Shown: positions 22,025 through 33,604 of the stretch, in pieces | Position numbering within the stretch: position 1 is the first letter of the stretch | How the letters are laid out: every line of letters begins with the position of its first letter | The notes under the pieces: model-generated | Seen by the model: the letters and a program-made list of their open reading frames with translations, nothing else | Told to the model about the DNA's origin: nothing | The model's database searches: none | Assembly: GCA_029204045.2 (NCBI GenBank) | Contig: JAQNDB010000327.1 | Location: 1-64,000, forward strand | Length of the DNA stretch: 64,000 bases | Source: Tillandsia leiboldiana | Lineage: Eukaryota > Streptophyta > Magnoliopsida > Poales > Bromeliaceae | Direction: 5' to 3' | Program-made: the position numbers and the translations under genes

Positions 22025-22840
22025 TCACGCATCTGAATCTGAGTCAACCGAGGCGGAGTCTTCAGAGCTCGTGCAGCCCAGCTTTTTCAAAATTCCTTTA
22101 AGCATTCCCGAAATCGTAGAACACTCTTGTTTCATCTGATGTATGTCCTTGGACATCTTTCCGAGTTCTAGAGCCATTTTATCTTGTTCTTGTTTGATGG
22201 AAGACTCTAAGTTTCCCTTTTGGTCAGTTCTTTTGGAAGTTGAAGAACGTTGTGTGACGATTGACGGAGCAGTCTGACCTTCATTCCGAGGAGATATTCT
22301 TGGCAAAGAATGTGAATTGTAAAGAGGTTCATTGCTTGGTAAATTCTTTTTCCTTGCTTGCTGCTTAAGTATTGAGGAAGACTTCAGTGGCTTCTTGTTC
22401 TTTAGGTAAACCTTATTTTCTTCATCAATACCTTGTTGTACTTCATCAAGAAATGTGTCCCAATCTTCTTCGTCTTCAGATTCAGTGTCGATTTGAGAAA
22501 TATTCTTTGTATTCTCTTGACAAGGTTCATTTATTTCAATACCCCGAGCTCGTCTAGGCCGTCGAGGAAGTCTTTTTCTTTTTAAGAATATGGATGAAGA
22601 GGTCATTGGTGCTTTTCCTTTTTCCGCAGCAGTGAGCGGAGCCTTTTCCTTTGATGTCTCTGCATGGGCTTTCCCTTTTGATGCAACAGAGGTTTTCTGT
22701 GGCGATTCTTCAGGATGTGTTTCATCATCCGACAACTCATCCCAATTGACTTCATCTTTTTTTTTAGCCCTCTTGGGCTTGACAGTGTCTCTCGTATGTA
22801 CCATAGCAGCCAGAAGAAGAATGATCCAGGTGATCACCAT
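22025..22840 (-). CDS. Sirevirus accessory ORF downstream of pol (S3), 271 residues
   Basis: An open frame lies in the sense of the element between pol and the PPT. The first 13 residues are hydrophobic (VITWIILLLAAMV); an internal Met at 13 (MVHTRDTV) is an equally possible start. Two basic clusters resembling nuclear localisation signals follow (KPKRAKKK 21-28; KRKRLPRRPRRAR 87-99), then an acidic patch (TESEDEEDWD 119-128) and a charged probable coiled coil (about 211-253) ending in LKKLGCTSSEDSA. The C-terminus matches S1. Sireviruses commonly carry an extra ORF here, labelled env-like in soybean SIRE1, but this protein lacks long transmembrane segments and looks nuclear. The function is unknown. 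It stays open although gag and pol of the same element are broken. Confidence 0.75.
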   Translation of the reverse strand: MVITWIILLLAAMVHTRDTVKPKRAKKKDEVNWDELSDDETHPEESPQKTSVASKGKAHAETSKEKAPLTAAEKGKAPMTSSSIFLKRKRLPRRPRRARGIEINEPCQENTKNISQIDTESEDEEDWDTFLDEVQQGIDEENKVYLKNKKPLKSSSILKQQARKKNLPSNEPLYNSHSLPRISPRNEGQTAPSIVTQRSSTSKRTDQKGNLESSIKQEQDKMALELGKMSKDIHQMKQECSTISGMLKGILKKLGCTSSEDSASVDSDSDA

Positions 22841-24472
22841 TGCTATTGGTTTCTTGTGAAAAGAAATCCTGTGAGCAACAACTCAAGAACACGGAAAAAT
22901 TGTTAATTTTCAAAAGTTAGAAAAATTGTACCCAAACAATCATTATCGTGTAGAGAGACTAAGAATCAAATTAGTTTTGCAAAAGGAATTTTAAAAATAG
23001 ATCAATCGCATGATTTTGGAAAATTCCCATTATATGCCCTAAAACCGAAATTTTTGAAATCGAAGGCCAAAAATCCGTTTATCTTAAGAATACCTAGCAT
23101 ATAATCAAAACTAATCTACCCAGAGTTCTTATTTCAAAAGAAATTTGATCAAAAACCATCCACAAATGAAATAGATACAAGAAATTCATCACGTTTTGAG
23201 GAGGAATAAGAAAAACTGTGAAAAACCGAGATTTTGATCAATAAAACTTACTTAGAAACGAAGAACTTGAGTTTGAAAGCTTCCAAGATGGATGAAATCT
23301 AGAGAGAGAAGCTCTGGAAACTTTGGAACAAAAGATTGGAGTAAAAGAAATCAAAACCCTTTTGTTCTATATAAAACCCTAGCCGCGATCCGGATCAGTT
23401 CGTGATTACGATCCGGATTGGCTACCCGCAGTGAAAAACTGTGTTCGTGATCCGGATCGGCAGGTCCAATCCGGATCGTCTGCCCGCAGAAGAATATCTG
23501 CGTTCGGGATCCGGATCGGCAGGTCCAATCCGGATCGGCTCCAACTTTTTCGTTAGAAAATTTCAGAGAAATTCTAGAAAAACCATAAAAAGATTGTAAG
23601 CACTTTTGTGTATCAACTTTAAACGAAAATCATCGTTTCATACAACAAGAAATAGATTATACCAAATCTATCAATAACATCCAACAAATGAAACGAAAAT
23701 TTATAAAAATTAAATCCCTTAAAGTTGAACAACTTCAATTACATCTAACTTGATCATATGTGTAATGCCTTTATCAAATCATCAATTCGGTAAAGAAAAT
23801 GAAATACCAAGATAAATAGATGTCTGAAATCCCAGATAAATTAGATAATATATCTAGTCAATTTATTGAAGAGAGTGGCTCTTTGAGCATCTTTCATTAA
23901 AAATCCCACCTTATACCAACCTTGAAATTTTGACAGAGTCAAGTATTTCAACATGCATTTTATTTAATCAAAAAAGGAAAACCTTGCTTGGTATACATGT
24001 GGTAGCTGCACACAGTACTCGGACGACCGAGGTGGTAGCTCTTTCCTCCATGTGGTGGTAGTTTTCACACTCCTCATTGGGATGTAACTCTTTCCACATC
24101 TTTTGAGCATAATACTTTTTCTTTGACTCCCCCTCAATTGGCTATCAATTATTTAAGATATAAAGTATTCAGCCAAATATTGATCTCGATTTCATACTCG
24201 ACTAAACAGTCAAATAAGATAAAAACTATACCAAGAGATCATCGAGAGAGAAATTGACTTTGATCAAAACAAAGATGAGTTAATTGACATAAATGATCAT
24301 TGCATCAAATGAAATATTATGATATCTAAAGCATAATAAATTTCTAAACATATAAAAGGATGCAGTTAAAGTCAATAAAACTAATGCTCAATTAATGTTC
24401 TATGTCTAAGCATAGATGATGAACAAAAACACAAAAACAAAACCTAACCTAAACACAAGTTTCAAAAAGAGG
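22841..24472 (-). other. S3 spacer between pol and the accessory ORF
   Basis: This is 1.6 kb of AT-rich DNA without a reading frame. It is conserved with S4 (38672-40261) and in part with S2 (9793-10059). It contains a cluster of GATCCGGATC-type palindromes (about 23390-23545) and a block of ggtggtag repeats (about 23998-24070). A transcript for the accessory ORF might be spliced or started here, but I cannot show it. Confidence 0.65.
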
Positions 24473-26982
24473 TTATTTCAAGGAAAGCATTCCAATTGCT
24501 TTACGCAAATGAATAAAACGTTTTTGATCCAAAGGTTTTGTTAAAATGTCAGCTAATTGATCTTCAGTTGAAATGTAGGAAATTTGAAGTATATTTGATT
24601 CAACTAGCTCTCTAAGGAAATGATATCTAAGTTCAATGTGTTTTGTTCTAGAGTGCAACACAGGGTTTGTGAAATGTTTATAGCACTTGTGTTGTCACAT
24701 AAAACAGTTACCGAAGTTGCTGAAATCCGGAAGTCGCTCAACACGCTTTTCATCCAAATAAGTTGAGTTGAACAACTACCCGCTGAGATATATTCTGCTT
24801 CGGCAGTCTAGAGTGCAATGCAGTTTTGCTTTTTACTATGCCATGCAACAAGGCAGTGGCCAAGATAAAAACATGCACCACTCGTACTTTTCTGATCATC
24901 CACAGATCCTGCCCAATCGGCATCTGAGTATCCAATAATATCTAAACTTGTTCCCATAGGATACCAAATTCCGAAATTAATGGTTCCTTTGATGTACCGG
25001 ATGATCCGTTTCACCGCTTTCAGGTGAACCTCCTTTGGCGCTGATTGATATCTCGCACAGATCCCAACACTAAAGGATATATCCGGGCGACTAGCTGCTT
25101 GGTAAAGTAGACTTCCAATCATGCTGCGATAGAGTTTCTCGTCTACATTATCACTAAGAGATTCACTTCCTACTCCCTTATTGCTAGTTCCCATAGGAGT
25201 AGGAAAATCTTTAGAATCTTCTAATCCGAATTTCTTTACCAACTCCTTTGCATACTTGGATTGACACAGATGGATGCCTTCACCATTTTGTTTCACTTGC
25301 AATCCAAGAAAGTATGTCAGTTCGCCCATCATAGACATCTCAAATTCGCTTTCCATGGTTTCTGCGAATTTCGAAGCATCATTATCCTTTGTTGCTCCAA
25401 ACACAATGTCATCGACATAGATTTGTGCAACAATGAAGTTATTTTGATAATGCTTCACAAAGAGAGTCCTGTCTGCTCCCCCTCGAGTATAGCCCTTCTC
25501 CAAAAGGTGCTTTGTCAATCTTTCGTACCATGCTCGCGGTGCTTGTTTTAAACCGTAAAGAGCCTTTTTCAAACGAAAAACATGGTTAGGTAGTTTACAG
25601 TCTACAAAACCTTTCGGTTGAGCCACATAAACTTCCTCATTTAAAAACCCATTTAAAAACAGGCTCTTAACGTCCATTTGAAAGAGTTTTATTTTAAAGT
25701 GACAAGCAATAGCGAATAAGATACGAATGGACTCGAGTCTAGCTACAGGGGCGAACGTTTCATCAAAGTCTATACCTTCTATTTGAGAGTAGCCTTGAGC
25801 AACTAAACGTGCTTTGTTCCTGATGATGGTACCATCCTCATTTTTCTTGTTCTTGAAAATCCATTTAGTACCAATCACATTGTGTTGCTTCGGAGGCGTC
25901 GTTAATTCCCAGACTTTGTTGCGTTCAAACTGATGTAGCTCTTCCTACATTGCTTCAATCCAGTAGTCATCCTGAAGAGCTTCATCGACGTTCTTTGGTT
26001 CGATCGTGGAAACATAACATGCGAATCCACAAACCAACTGTCTCCGAGTTTTGACTCCTTCTTGTGGGTCTCCAATGATGTTTGATTCAGGATGATCCTT
26101 GGAGATGCGTAACGTTTGTTGTAATGGAGTACTCGGAGGCACATGAGATGATTCCTGCACATCAGATAAGCTTGGAGAACCATTAGATGCATCATTAATA
26201 TTGAAAGTATTATCATGAGAAGATGCATTTACAGGAGTATCATCATCAAGAGAGATATCAAGGGTAGATTTACCAGATGCAAAGTGAAAAGCTTCATCTA
26301 CTTTAACATTTATAGATTCTACGATCGTCTTAGATTCCAAGTTAAATACCCGATATGCTCTACTATTTGTAGAATACCCCAAGAAAATCACTTCGTCACT
26401 TCGAGAGTCAAATTTTCTAAGATTTTCGCGGTCACGTAAAATGTAACATCGATTCCCGAAGATACGAAAATATTTGATGTTGGGTTTTCTACAACACCAT
26501 AGTTCATATGGTGCATTTAACGTTCCCGGGCACAAATAAACTCGATTAATAACATAGATTGCAGTGTTCACAGCTTCAGCCCAAAAATGTAGCGGTAAAT
26601 TCCGGCTATGAAGCATAACACGTGCCATCTCTTTAACAACCCTGTTTTTGCGCTCGACAACACCATTCTGTTGAGGTGTATAGGGTGCTGAGAATTCATG
26701 CTTAATACCATTGGAAGTGCAAAAGTCAATGAATTTAGAATTTATGAATTCTCCACCTCTATCACTTCTAACACGAATGATCTTTTCATTCTTTTCAATC
26801 ATAATACGAAGGCAAATCTGGTGAAAAGAATCAAAGGTATCAGCTTTCTCTTTTAAAAATGCTATCCAAGAATACCGAGAGAAATCATCAACCAATAAGA
26901 AAATATACCATTTACCTCCCAAGGATGGTTGACGTGTCGGCCCCATTAAATCCATATGCAATCATTTCAAGGGCCGTTTGGT
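24473..26982 (-). pseudogene. pol: S3 pol, 5'-truncated and with stops
   Basis: Compared with S2 pol, this copy lacks the protease remainder and the integrase zinc region: a deletion of about 590 bp joins the end of gag to the integrase core near 26985-27000. The integrase core (HMDLMG, RSDRGGEF, VVERKN), RT (LYGLKQAPRAW, YVDD) and RNase H (YSDADWAG) are recognisable. In-frame TAG codons interrupt it near 25945 (where S2 has CAG) and 24808 (where S2 has TCG), and a small indel near 24668 shifts the end. It cannot yield a complete Pol, so any movement depended on another element. Confidence 0.88.
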
Positions 26983-26993
26983 ACCGACGTGAT

Positions 26994-29023
26994 TCAAGTA
27001 TGAGAGAAGAATTCACCTTTGCGTACCCAAACCTTTCGAGTTTTGGTGTACGTCGGAAGTGATTGTGAGGTTGATACCTTTGGTGAAAGCGTCTTGTTTG
27101 ATCCATCGCTTTTCCTTGAAGTCGTCGTCGTCGTGTTTGAAGAACTACCAAGGCTTTTTCCTTTCGAATAATTTGCATTTGCTTTCCGAGGAATTACCCT
27201 TTTGGTAGTCGTTGCAAGAGGTGTTTGAGTTGAGCATTTGGCTCCCATCTTGCAATTTCTCCTTATGTGCCCTGCAATGCCACAACGAAAACATACCTTG
27301 ATGCTTGACGATTCCGAAGAGGGTGAAGTAGGCTTGTTGTCGTTGCTTCTCGTGAATTCCGGTGTCGGAGGAGGAGATACCGACTGAGGCACAAAGACTG
27401 TCCCAACCGAACTAAAATCGTCTTTAGTTCGATTATATCCGAGGCCGAACTTGTTTGATTGACCAAGACCAAGAAGCTTATCCAACTTACTCCTTCCTGA
27501 TGAAAATCGCTGCAAGTCATCCTTGAGTTGGAGAATGGTCTCTGTCATTTCCAATTTTTCCTGTCAAGCCTCGCCGTTGAGCTTCAAGAAGTAATTCGCT
27601 TTGTTAACCATATCTATATAATTCTTCTCGAATTGCTCATTGGACTCTTGAAGGGAAACATTTGCTTTTATCAGATTATCCCTTTCCACTTCAAGATCGG
27701 TCGAGAGAGAAGTTACCCTTTTTAGTTCTTCTTCGAGATCCTGCAATCTCCCTCTCAACCCCTTGTTTTGCTTAGCCAGTTTCTTTGAATCCCTCAAAAG
27801 TCTGTGGTAGGCTAGAGCAAAATCTTCACCTTCCGAATCATCCGATTCATTGTCCATTGCATTCTTTTCAACAGTGGAGTTGGACAATGACTCGGATGTA
27901 CTTGCCATTAAGCACATGAAGGGTGAAGATGTGGACGCGTGGAACGCTGTTGCGTTGTCTTCTTCATCACTTGACGATGACTCATTTGACGATGAGGTGT
28001 CATCCCAAGTGACGGCTTGCATCGCCTTCTTCTTAGACGGATTCTTAGTTGGACATTCCGTTGAGATATGGCCGTACCCTCGGCACTTGAAGCATTGGAC
28101 TTGTCCTTCTGTGCTTTTCTTATCCTTAGAAAAACCCTCTTCCTTTCTTGACTTGTAACTTGAAGAACCCTTGCCTTTCTTCGACTTTACGAAGGATGGA
28201 GTTTTGCTTGAATAACCCCTTCGAAAGTTTCGGCGAAATCTTCTTGTCAAGAGAGCGAGCTGCTTCTCAAAGTCCTCCATAGATAAATTCTCGTCATCGC
28301 CTGAGGAGGATGAATCCGCGTCTTCTTCTTTTGTTGTTTTCAAAGCATAACCTGAAGACTTAGAAGAGGATGCCTTTCCCGAAGAATAGTTAGTAGGAAA
28401 TGTCATTTCATAAGTTTGTAAAGAACCAACTAATTTTTCTACACGGATTTCGTCCGGGTGTTTAATAGTTTCAATGGCTGTAACCTTGGAACGAAATCTT
28501 TCAGGAAGAGTTCTTAAGATCTTTCTTACAATTTTAAATTCTGGAATCTTCTCTCCCAAGTTAGCACATGAGTTTACGATGTCTTGCAATCGTGTGTAAT
28601 AGTCTGTGAACGATTCATTTTCTGCCATGAAAATAGAGTCAAACTTGCTCGTAAGCATTTGCAGTTTCTGAATCTTCACCAGGTTAGTTCCCTCATGCGT
28701 AACTTGAAAACATCCCAGATTTCTTTCGCAGTCTCACATGCCGAGACGCGAGAGAACTCTGTTTGTGATAAGGCATTAAATAAAGCATTAATTCCCTTGC
28801 CATTGTAAGAAGATATATCAATCTCTTCCTTGGTCCATTTCGACCTAGGTTTGATGGTGCGAACATCACCAATAATTTCAGTTGGATTAGACCATCCTAA
28901 TTCAATTGATTGCCACACCCGTTCGTCGATGGAAATTAAAAAGGCTTTCATCCGTACTTTCCAGTACGCATAATTTGTTCCATCGAAGAACGGGGGTCTG
29001 TTGATGTTTCCACCTTCAACCAT
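26994..29023 (-). pseudogene. gag: S3 gag, with a frameshift and a stop
   Basis: The start ATG at 29023 opens MVEGGNINRPPFFDGTNYAY, a copia gag N-terminus. A missing base near 28713 shifts the frame (S2 is continuous there) and TGA at 27561-27563 replaces the Arg codon CGA found in S2. Downstream are two CCHC knuckles (CFKCRGYGHISTEC, about 28053-28094; CFRCGIAGHIRRNC near 27263-27304) either side of a coiled coil. The end is cut by the deletion that also removed the protease. Confidence 0.88.
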
Positions 29024-29042
29024 TGTTTACAACCCTATTCCC

Positions 29043-29054
29043 GCTCTGATACCA
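29043..29054 (-). promoter_or_regulatory. S3 primer-binding site (tRNA-Met)
   Basis: The minus strand reads TGGTATCAGAGC, two bases after the LTR end (aacccaaca-ag-PBS). It identifies 29057-30400 as the 5' LTR. Confidence 0.92.
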
Positions 29055-29056
29055 CT

Positions 29057-30400
29057 TGTTGGGTTATATGTATGATAGGATCTAAATAGGGGAAAAAATA
29101 CCTAGAGGGGGGTGAATAGGTGTAAACCGTAAACACTCAAAAATCTTTGCGATATAAAAACCCAATGCGGAAAAATAAATAACACGCAGAGATTTTTACG
29201 TGGAAAACTCCAAACCGGAGTAAAAAACCACGGGACCGATAACACGGTGAAATCCACTAGAATTAAACACGTACAAGGTGATATACCGTACTCACAGACG
29301 ACTCAACCTTTTCCATACGCTCCTAGTTGATCTTCTCCGCTCGCTCCACGACGCTTCTCGAATCCACGATGTGCGTCCAACGCCGAATCCACGGCGTCCA
29401 ACGTCGAGTCCACGACGTCCGACCGAATCTACGGTCTTCACCCAGTAGCACGCTTCGAATCCACGAACGTACCTCGCTCCGAATCCACGAGAGCGGTTGC
29501 ACCTTGAATCCACAAGGCCACGCGAGTCCACGCGCCGATTTTGGGGTAAATCGTTGTTTTTGGGTGGTGATGATCCGCCGAATACTTAGATTAGAAATAG
29601 ATCGGAAATACCATCTAAGTATTCATTGATTTGATTCTACTCAGAATGTGAGTAAGAAAACCTAGAATCAAATCAATCAATATAGATGAAGAAACATAAG
29701 ATTAAATCTAGTATTTCCTTTCTTCTCTATATGTGGATCTTAGGCCGTATAAAAGATTATATTTTATTATGACGGCTATTTTTCAGATTAACCCTAGAAA
29801 AAGAATCATAGGGTCTATTTATAGGTTAGAAACCCTTGGAAGAGGATAAGGATCAAAAACTAACCTTTTCTGGAGTTTTTACATGACGACGATCCGGATC
29901 GGAGATCGGCGATCCGGATTGCAGTAGCGAGAAAAACAGTTTCCAGAAAAACGAAGGTTCAGGATCCGAATCGAAGTGCTTGATCCGGATCGTTCATACA
30001 GTTCACCAAACATCAACGTTCGGGATCCGGATTGCGAAGCCTGATCCGGATCGTTCAAATAAAATGGTAAACTCAGTGTTCGGGATCCGGATCAAGGGAA
30101 GCTACGATCCGGATCAAACTGGTGTATGAACGAACCACCTTCGGGATCCGGATTGAACAGTCTGATCCGGATCCTGAACATGTCCCATGCTCAGTTTTTG
30201 ATATTTATGCAATAACAAATCCATCCAAGTGTTTCTACACTATAAGAAGTATTCGGATCACCAAAGATATTAAGTTAAACATACCTGATCCTTTTGAATT
30301 CTTCTTTCTTGAGATTGAGTTATATGATCCAACTTTCTTTTCCTTCAATCTTCAAGACTTAACCGAATTCACGAAATATGCCAACTCAAATTCCGTAACA
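29057..30400 (-). repeat. S3 5' LTR, 1344 bp
   Basis: The ends are TGTTACGG and CCCAACA on the minus strand. It contains the palindrome array (about 29889-30174), TATA (29815-29823) and the GTGGATTCG array (about 29351-29530). It is followed by the TSD GTTGC (30401-30405). About ten substitutions from the 3' LTR were seen, for example 29099 t/c and 29785 a/g. Confidence 0.92.
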
Positions 30401-33400
30401 GTTGCGCGCATTTTGGACTCAAGTGTTGGACTTTGGGCTTAAAAGGAGATCCCGTGGGAATTTGGAGGACCCGTCGGGTGTTTAGAAGTGGTTTCGCGCA
30501 ATTCAGATGTCAAAATTGGACTCCGGACGAAGTTTGGATAAAATATTACCTCTCCGGTCGCCTTCGGGAATTTTTAGAGTTGGAATTTGGCAAATCGGAC
30601 TTCAGAAATGGACCCGGCGCGAAAATCGGATCGAGTGGGCATTCGGCAAATTTTCGGTTGAGAATTTGGAGAAATGGACATCGTTTTTGGATTCAGCGCG
30701 AGAAATCGTTGAGAATGGGCTATTTACTTGTTTGTTTTGGAGCCCGGTTGAAGTGCGCATTTTTTGAGGCAACGCGGCACGAATCTCGAGGCGTGGCTCG
30801 ATGGCACGGAGTTCGAGGCAGCGGCACGCGGATCGAGGGCGCGGCAGGCGCGCTGGGAGACGCGCCTTCGGCGGGGGTCGCGCAGGGGCCGCCACGTGGC
30901 GGGCCCCCGTTGGCGGCCGCGCAGGCGCGGGGGCGCGCGCCCGTGTGGCGCGCGCGTGTCCCGCGCCTGGCACGGGCGCGGTGTAACGCGCCCGTGTGGC
31001 GGGCGCGGTGTAACGCGCCCGTGTTGCGGGCGCGTTACCGCGCGCCACGTCGCGCAGTGGGCGCGCGCGTCGACCGGGCGTGCGCGCCCATTTCCTGTGG
31101 ACCGGTGTTGGGGGCTCCCCATTGGTAGCCGCCGTGGACCGGACCTGTGGACTGGGTCCGTGGACCAACCCCCCTTTTCTCTTTTTTCTTCTTCTTCTTC
31201 TTTCTCACCCGAGCGCCATTTCTCCTCCTTTTCTTTTCCTTCTTCTTCACCCGAGCGAGAGGGAGTTTGAGGAGGGGATTTGTGGGTGGTGCGGCGGTGC
31301 GTTGTGGACCTCGTGGAGCGTGCGCGGGGTTCCGATGGGAGCGTTTCGGCGGCGGCGGCGCAGTCGGGTGCGTCCCGTGTGTTAATTTTATGGTGTTTTT
31401 GGCACGGTTTTGGGGCGTTCGTTTGGACTGTAATTAACCCCTTGTTCTTATCTATGTTAGGGACTGTGTTTTTCTGCACCGTTTTGCGTGCGGTCCCCGA
31501 CGGCGTGCTCCGTTTTGCGTGCGGACTCCGTTTTGCGTGCGGATTCCGGCACCGTGCACCGTTTTGCGTGCGGACTCCGGCATCATGCACCGTTTTGCGT
31601 GCGGACTCCGTTTTGCGTGCGGACTCCGGCACCGTGCACCGTTTTGCGTGCGGACTCCGGCATCGTGCACCGTTTTGCGTGCGGACTCCGTTTTGCATGC
31701 GGACTCCGGCATCGCGCTCCGTTTTGCGTGCGGATCGCGTGGAGGCCAATTGCAAGTGTCTACGAGCAATTGGTGGCAAATCGAGGTGGGTGGCCTTATC
31801 TCCAAGTTTTATGGACTGTACAGTAATTCTACTGATGTAGGACTATGCATGATAGTTTATTTTCTTGTGTAGCATGATAGATTGTAGGAATTGTTATTCC
31901 TTTTATCATCTGTTAATATAGTTATCTTGGAACTTGACCTAGCAGCCCCGTCATATGTTGCATGTGTAACCAGACCAGTAGAAAACCCTCACTTGGCCTA
32001 GGGTTATTTATGTTTAGACACCCACACTGTTTTTCTATTCCTGGACATAGTGTTATCCTCGCCCGGGTAGTGGGCCGAGAGGTCGGGACTGTCTTTTAGT
32101 GTGGGATGCGTTTGCACTCGTGCTTGGAAGCAGAGTGGAGTCTGGTGGTTGTTGTGGGTTGCTTATCTGTGCCGGGAGCCGTTTGGGTAAACGGTAGTCC
32201 CAGGAGGTCTTGTATCCTTGTTGTGCTGTCGTGGGAGGGAGCCGTTGAGCAAACGGTGGTCCCGGGCCGTCGAGTATCTTCCGGTCAGTGATGTTGGGAA
32301 CCGTTGGGGTTAACGGTGGTCCCAGGTAGTTGAGTGTTGTCCGACCAGTACTGTTGGCCTGAGTTGTCGGTCGTTCCTGGCTGTGGAGTACCTCCAGCCA
32401 GTGTGCTTTGTGCTGCGAGCTGTTGGAGAGGCTAGTGTCTCGTGCTTCGTGTTAGCTGATCAGCTGAGTCGTCGAGAGTGCTCCGACTGTTGTGCAAGAT
32501 ATTTGGGGATCTTGAGTCCTACCGTTATGGGAGTGAGCGTGGTTTTTGACTATAGCCTGCTTATGCCAATTTGTGATACTCTATGCCGCGCCGTTTTCCT
32601 CAGTTGGAGTCGCATCCCGGAGATGCCGCTGTGGATACGATGGTTGGCCTGTTGAGGCAGTTTTCCGCAGTGGATGCAACGATGGGCCTGTTGAGGCAGT
32701 TTTACGCGAAGGGTGAGTTAGTCGTGCAGGACGCCCCACGTAAATCCCGTCCTCATGTGGATGTGTGGTAGTGGGCAGGTGCGTTCCTAGTCGACAGGCG
32801 CAAGCTTGACTGGACCCTATGAGGCAGTCAGTTCGATTGGGTCTATTGAGCACCTTGGGTACGAGTGGTCTCTTTTACTTTCATCTGTTCCACTTTTTGG
32901 GTATCTAGATAGAGGCATGGTAGCTGTAGAGTAGCTCCAGCTTTTCTTGTACATATTTCATTGCACTGTTATCTTTTACCTCTAGTAGACTTAGTGGGCA
33001 GACCGTTGGGCTTGTTGGCGGCACCCACTGAGAACTACTGTGGGAAGTAGTTCTCACACCCGTCGTGGTGTCTTTTTCCCCAGGAACTTCTTCTCCTGTT
33101 CCTGTTGCTCCAGTTGCTGATCCTTCTGACCGAGGCGAGGGAGTCGCGAGCTAGTTCCCTACCCGTCGTTGGAGTGTAGCGGTACCCCTTCAGAGGAGAG
33201 CTTCAGTAGATTAGTTTACTTCTTTTTCCTCTGTTGAGACACCTTTGTTGTGAGGTATAGAGTTGTACTTTATTTTACAATTTGAGAGACTGTTGTAGTG
33301 AGGATATTCTTTTTGTATTGAGAGTTTGTACACTGATGTATTTATTGGAGATATCTCCCTTTTGAGTTTTGTATCAGAGGACTTTGTATACGATCGTATT

Positions 33401-33599
33401 TGGGAGATGGATATTGTATTATTTTCAGTTGTACAGTGTTTGGTTTTCAGTTCTTAGTAGTTTACTTTCAGCTCTGATATCTGTATTTCTGTAGTTGATT
33501 CTTTTTGCAGGTTAGACGCTTCGTCTGTACGGCAGTTTCCGTACAGATGGCGGATCTGTTAGTGAGCCCGGGTCGCAGTTTCGACCCCGGGGCGTGACA
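30401..33599 (+). repeat. L2 solo LTR, right fragment
   Basis: This continues from 14258 after the S3 insertion. With the left fragment it makes one LTR of about 3.36 kb with ends TGTGAGGTCCC and GGGGCGTGACA, flanked by GAAGA in S2 gag, with no internal region. That is the footprint of LTR-LTR recombination. It is homologous to the L3 LTR in inverted orientation (31480-33599 to about 41757-43870). The block 30780-31160 is very GC-rich and carries compositional frames on both strands that I do not regard as genes. Confidence 0.85.
31495..31735. repeat. GTTTTGCGTGCGGACTCC tandem array in L2
   Basis: About ten copies of gttttgcgtgcggactcc are present, alternating between short (18-bp) units and longer units with an added ggcaccgtgcacc. 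The same array occurs inverted at 43615-43862 in the L3 LTR. It explains the overlapping frames on both strands here. Confidence 0.85.
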
Positions 33600-33604
33600 G
33601 AAGA
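33600..33604. repeat. Right TSD of L2 (GAAGA)
   Basis: It matches 14088-14092. Confidence 0.85.

Larger units (their letters stand above)
17294..22909. repeat. Contig-end overlap, second copy
   Basis: This repeats 11576-17193. Its indels relative to the first copy are densest in its first 2.5 kb, next to the gap, and break the pol and gag frames that are open in the first copy. The sequence then continues past the overlap into the rest of S3. Confidence 0.9.
14259..30400 (-). mobile_element. S3: full-length but defective Sirevirus (spans the assembly duplication)
   Basis: Minus-strand order is the 5' LTR (30400-29057), PBS, broken gag, broken pol, a 1.6-kb spacer, the accessory ORF, PPTs and the 3' LTR. 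The 3' LTR appears twice (14259-15603 and 19970-21314) because of the contig overlap. It is flanked by GTTGC (14254-14258 and again 19965-19969; 30401-30405). When the overlap is counted once, the element is about 10.4 kb (19970-30400), normal for a Sirevirus. The two LTRs differ at roughly ten positions by eye, so the insertion is young. Confidence 0.88.

Noticed and set aside
22025..22840. Envelope glycoprotein
   Set aside because: There is only one short hydrophobic stretch at the N-terminus and no second transmembrane segment; charge and coiled coil dominate. Position alone is not enough.
11576..22909. True segmental duplication or a second Sirevirus insertion
   Set aside because: The blocks are in the same phase across several nested elements with the same TSDs, and the differences are indels near contig ends; an assembly overlap is simpler.
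31270..31872. Overlapping Cys/Arg-rich frames
   Set aside because: They are caused by the GTTTTGCGTGCGG tandem array in the L2 LTR; the inverted array at 43474-44010 gives the same artefact.
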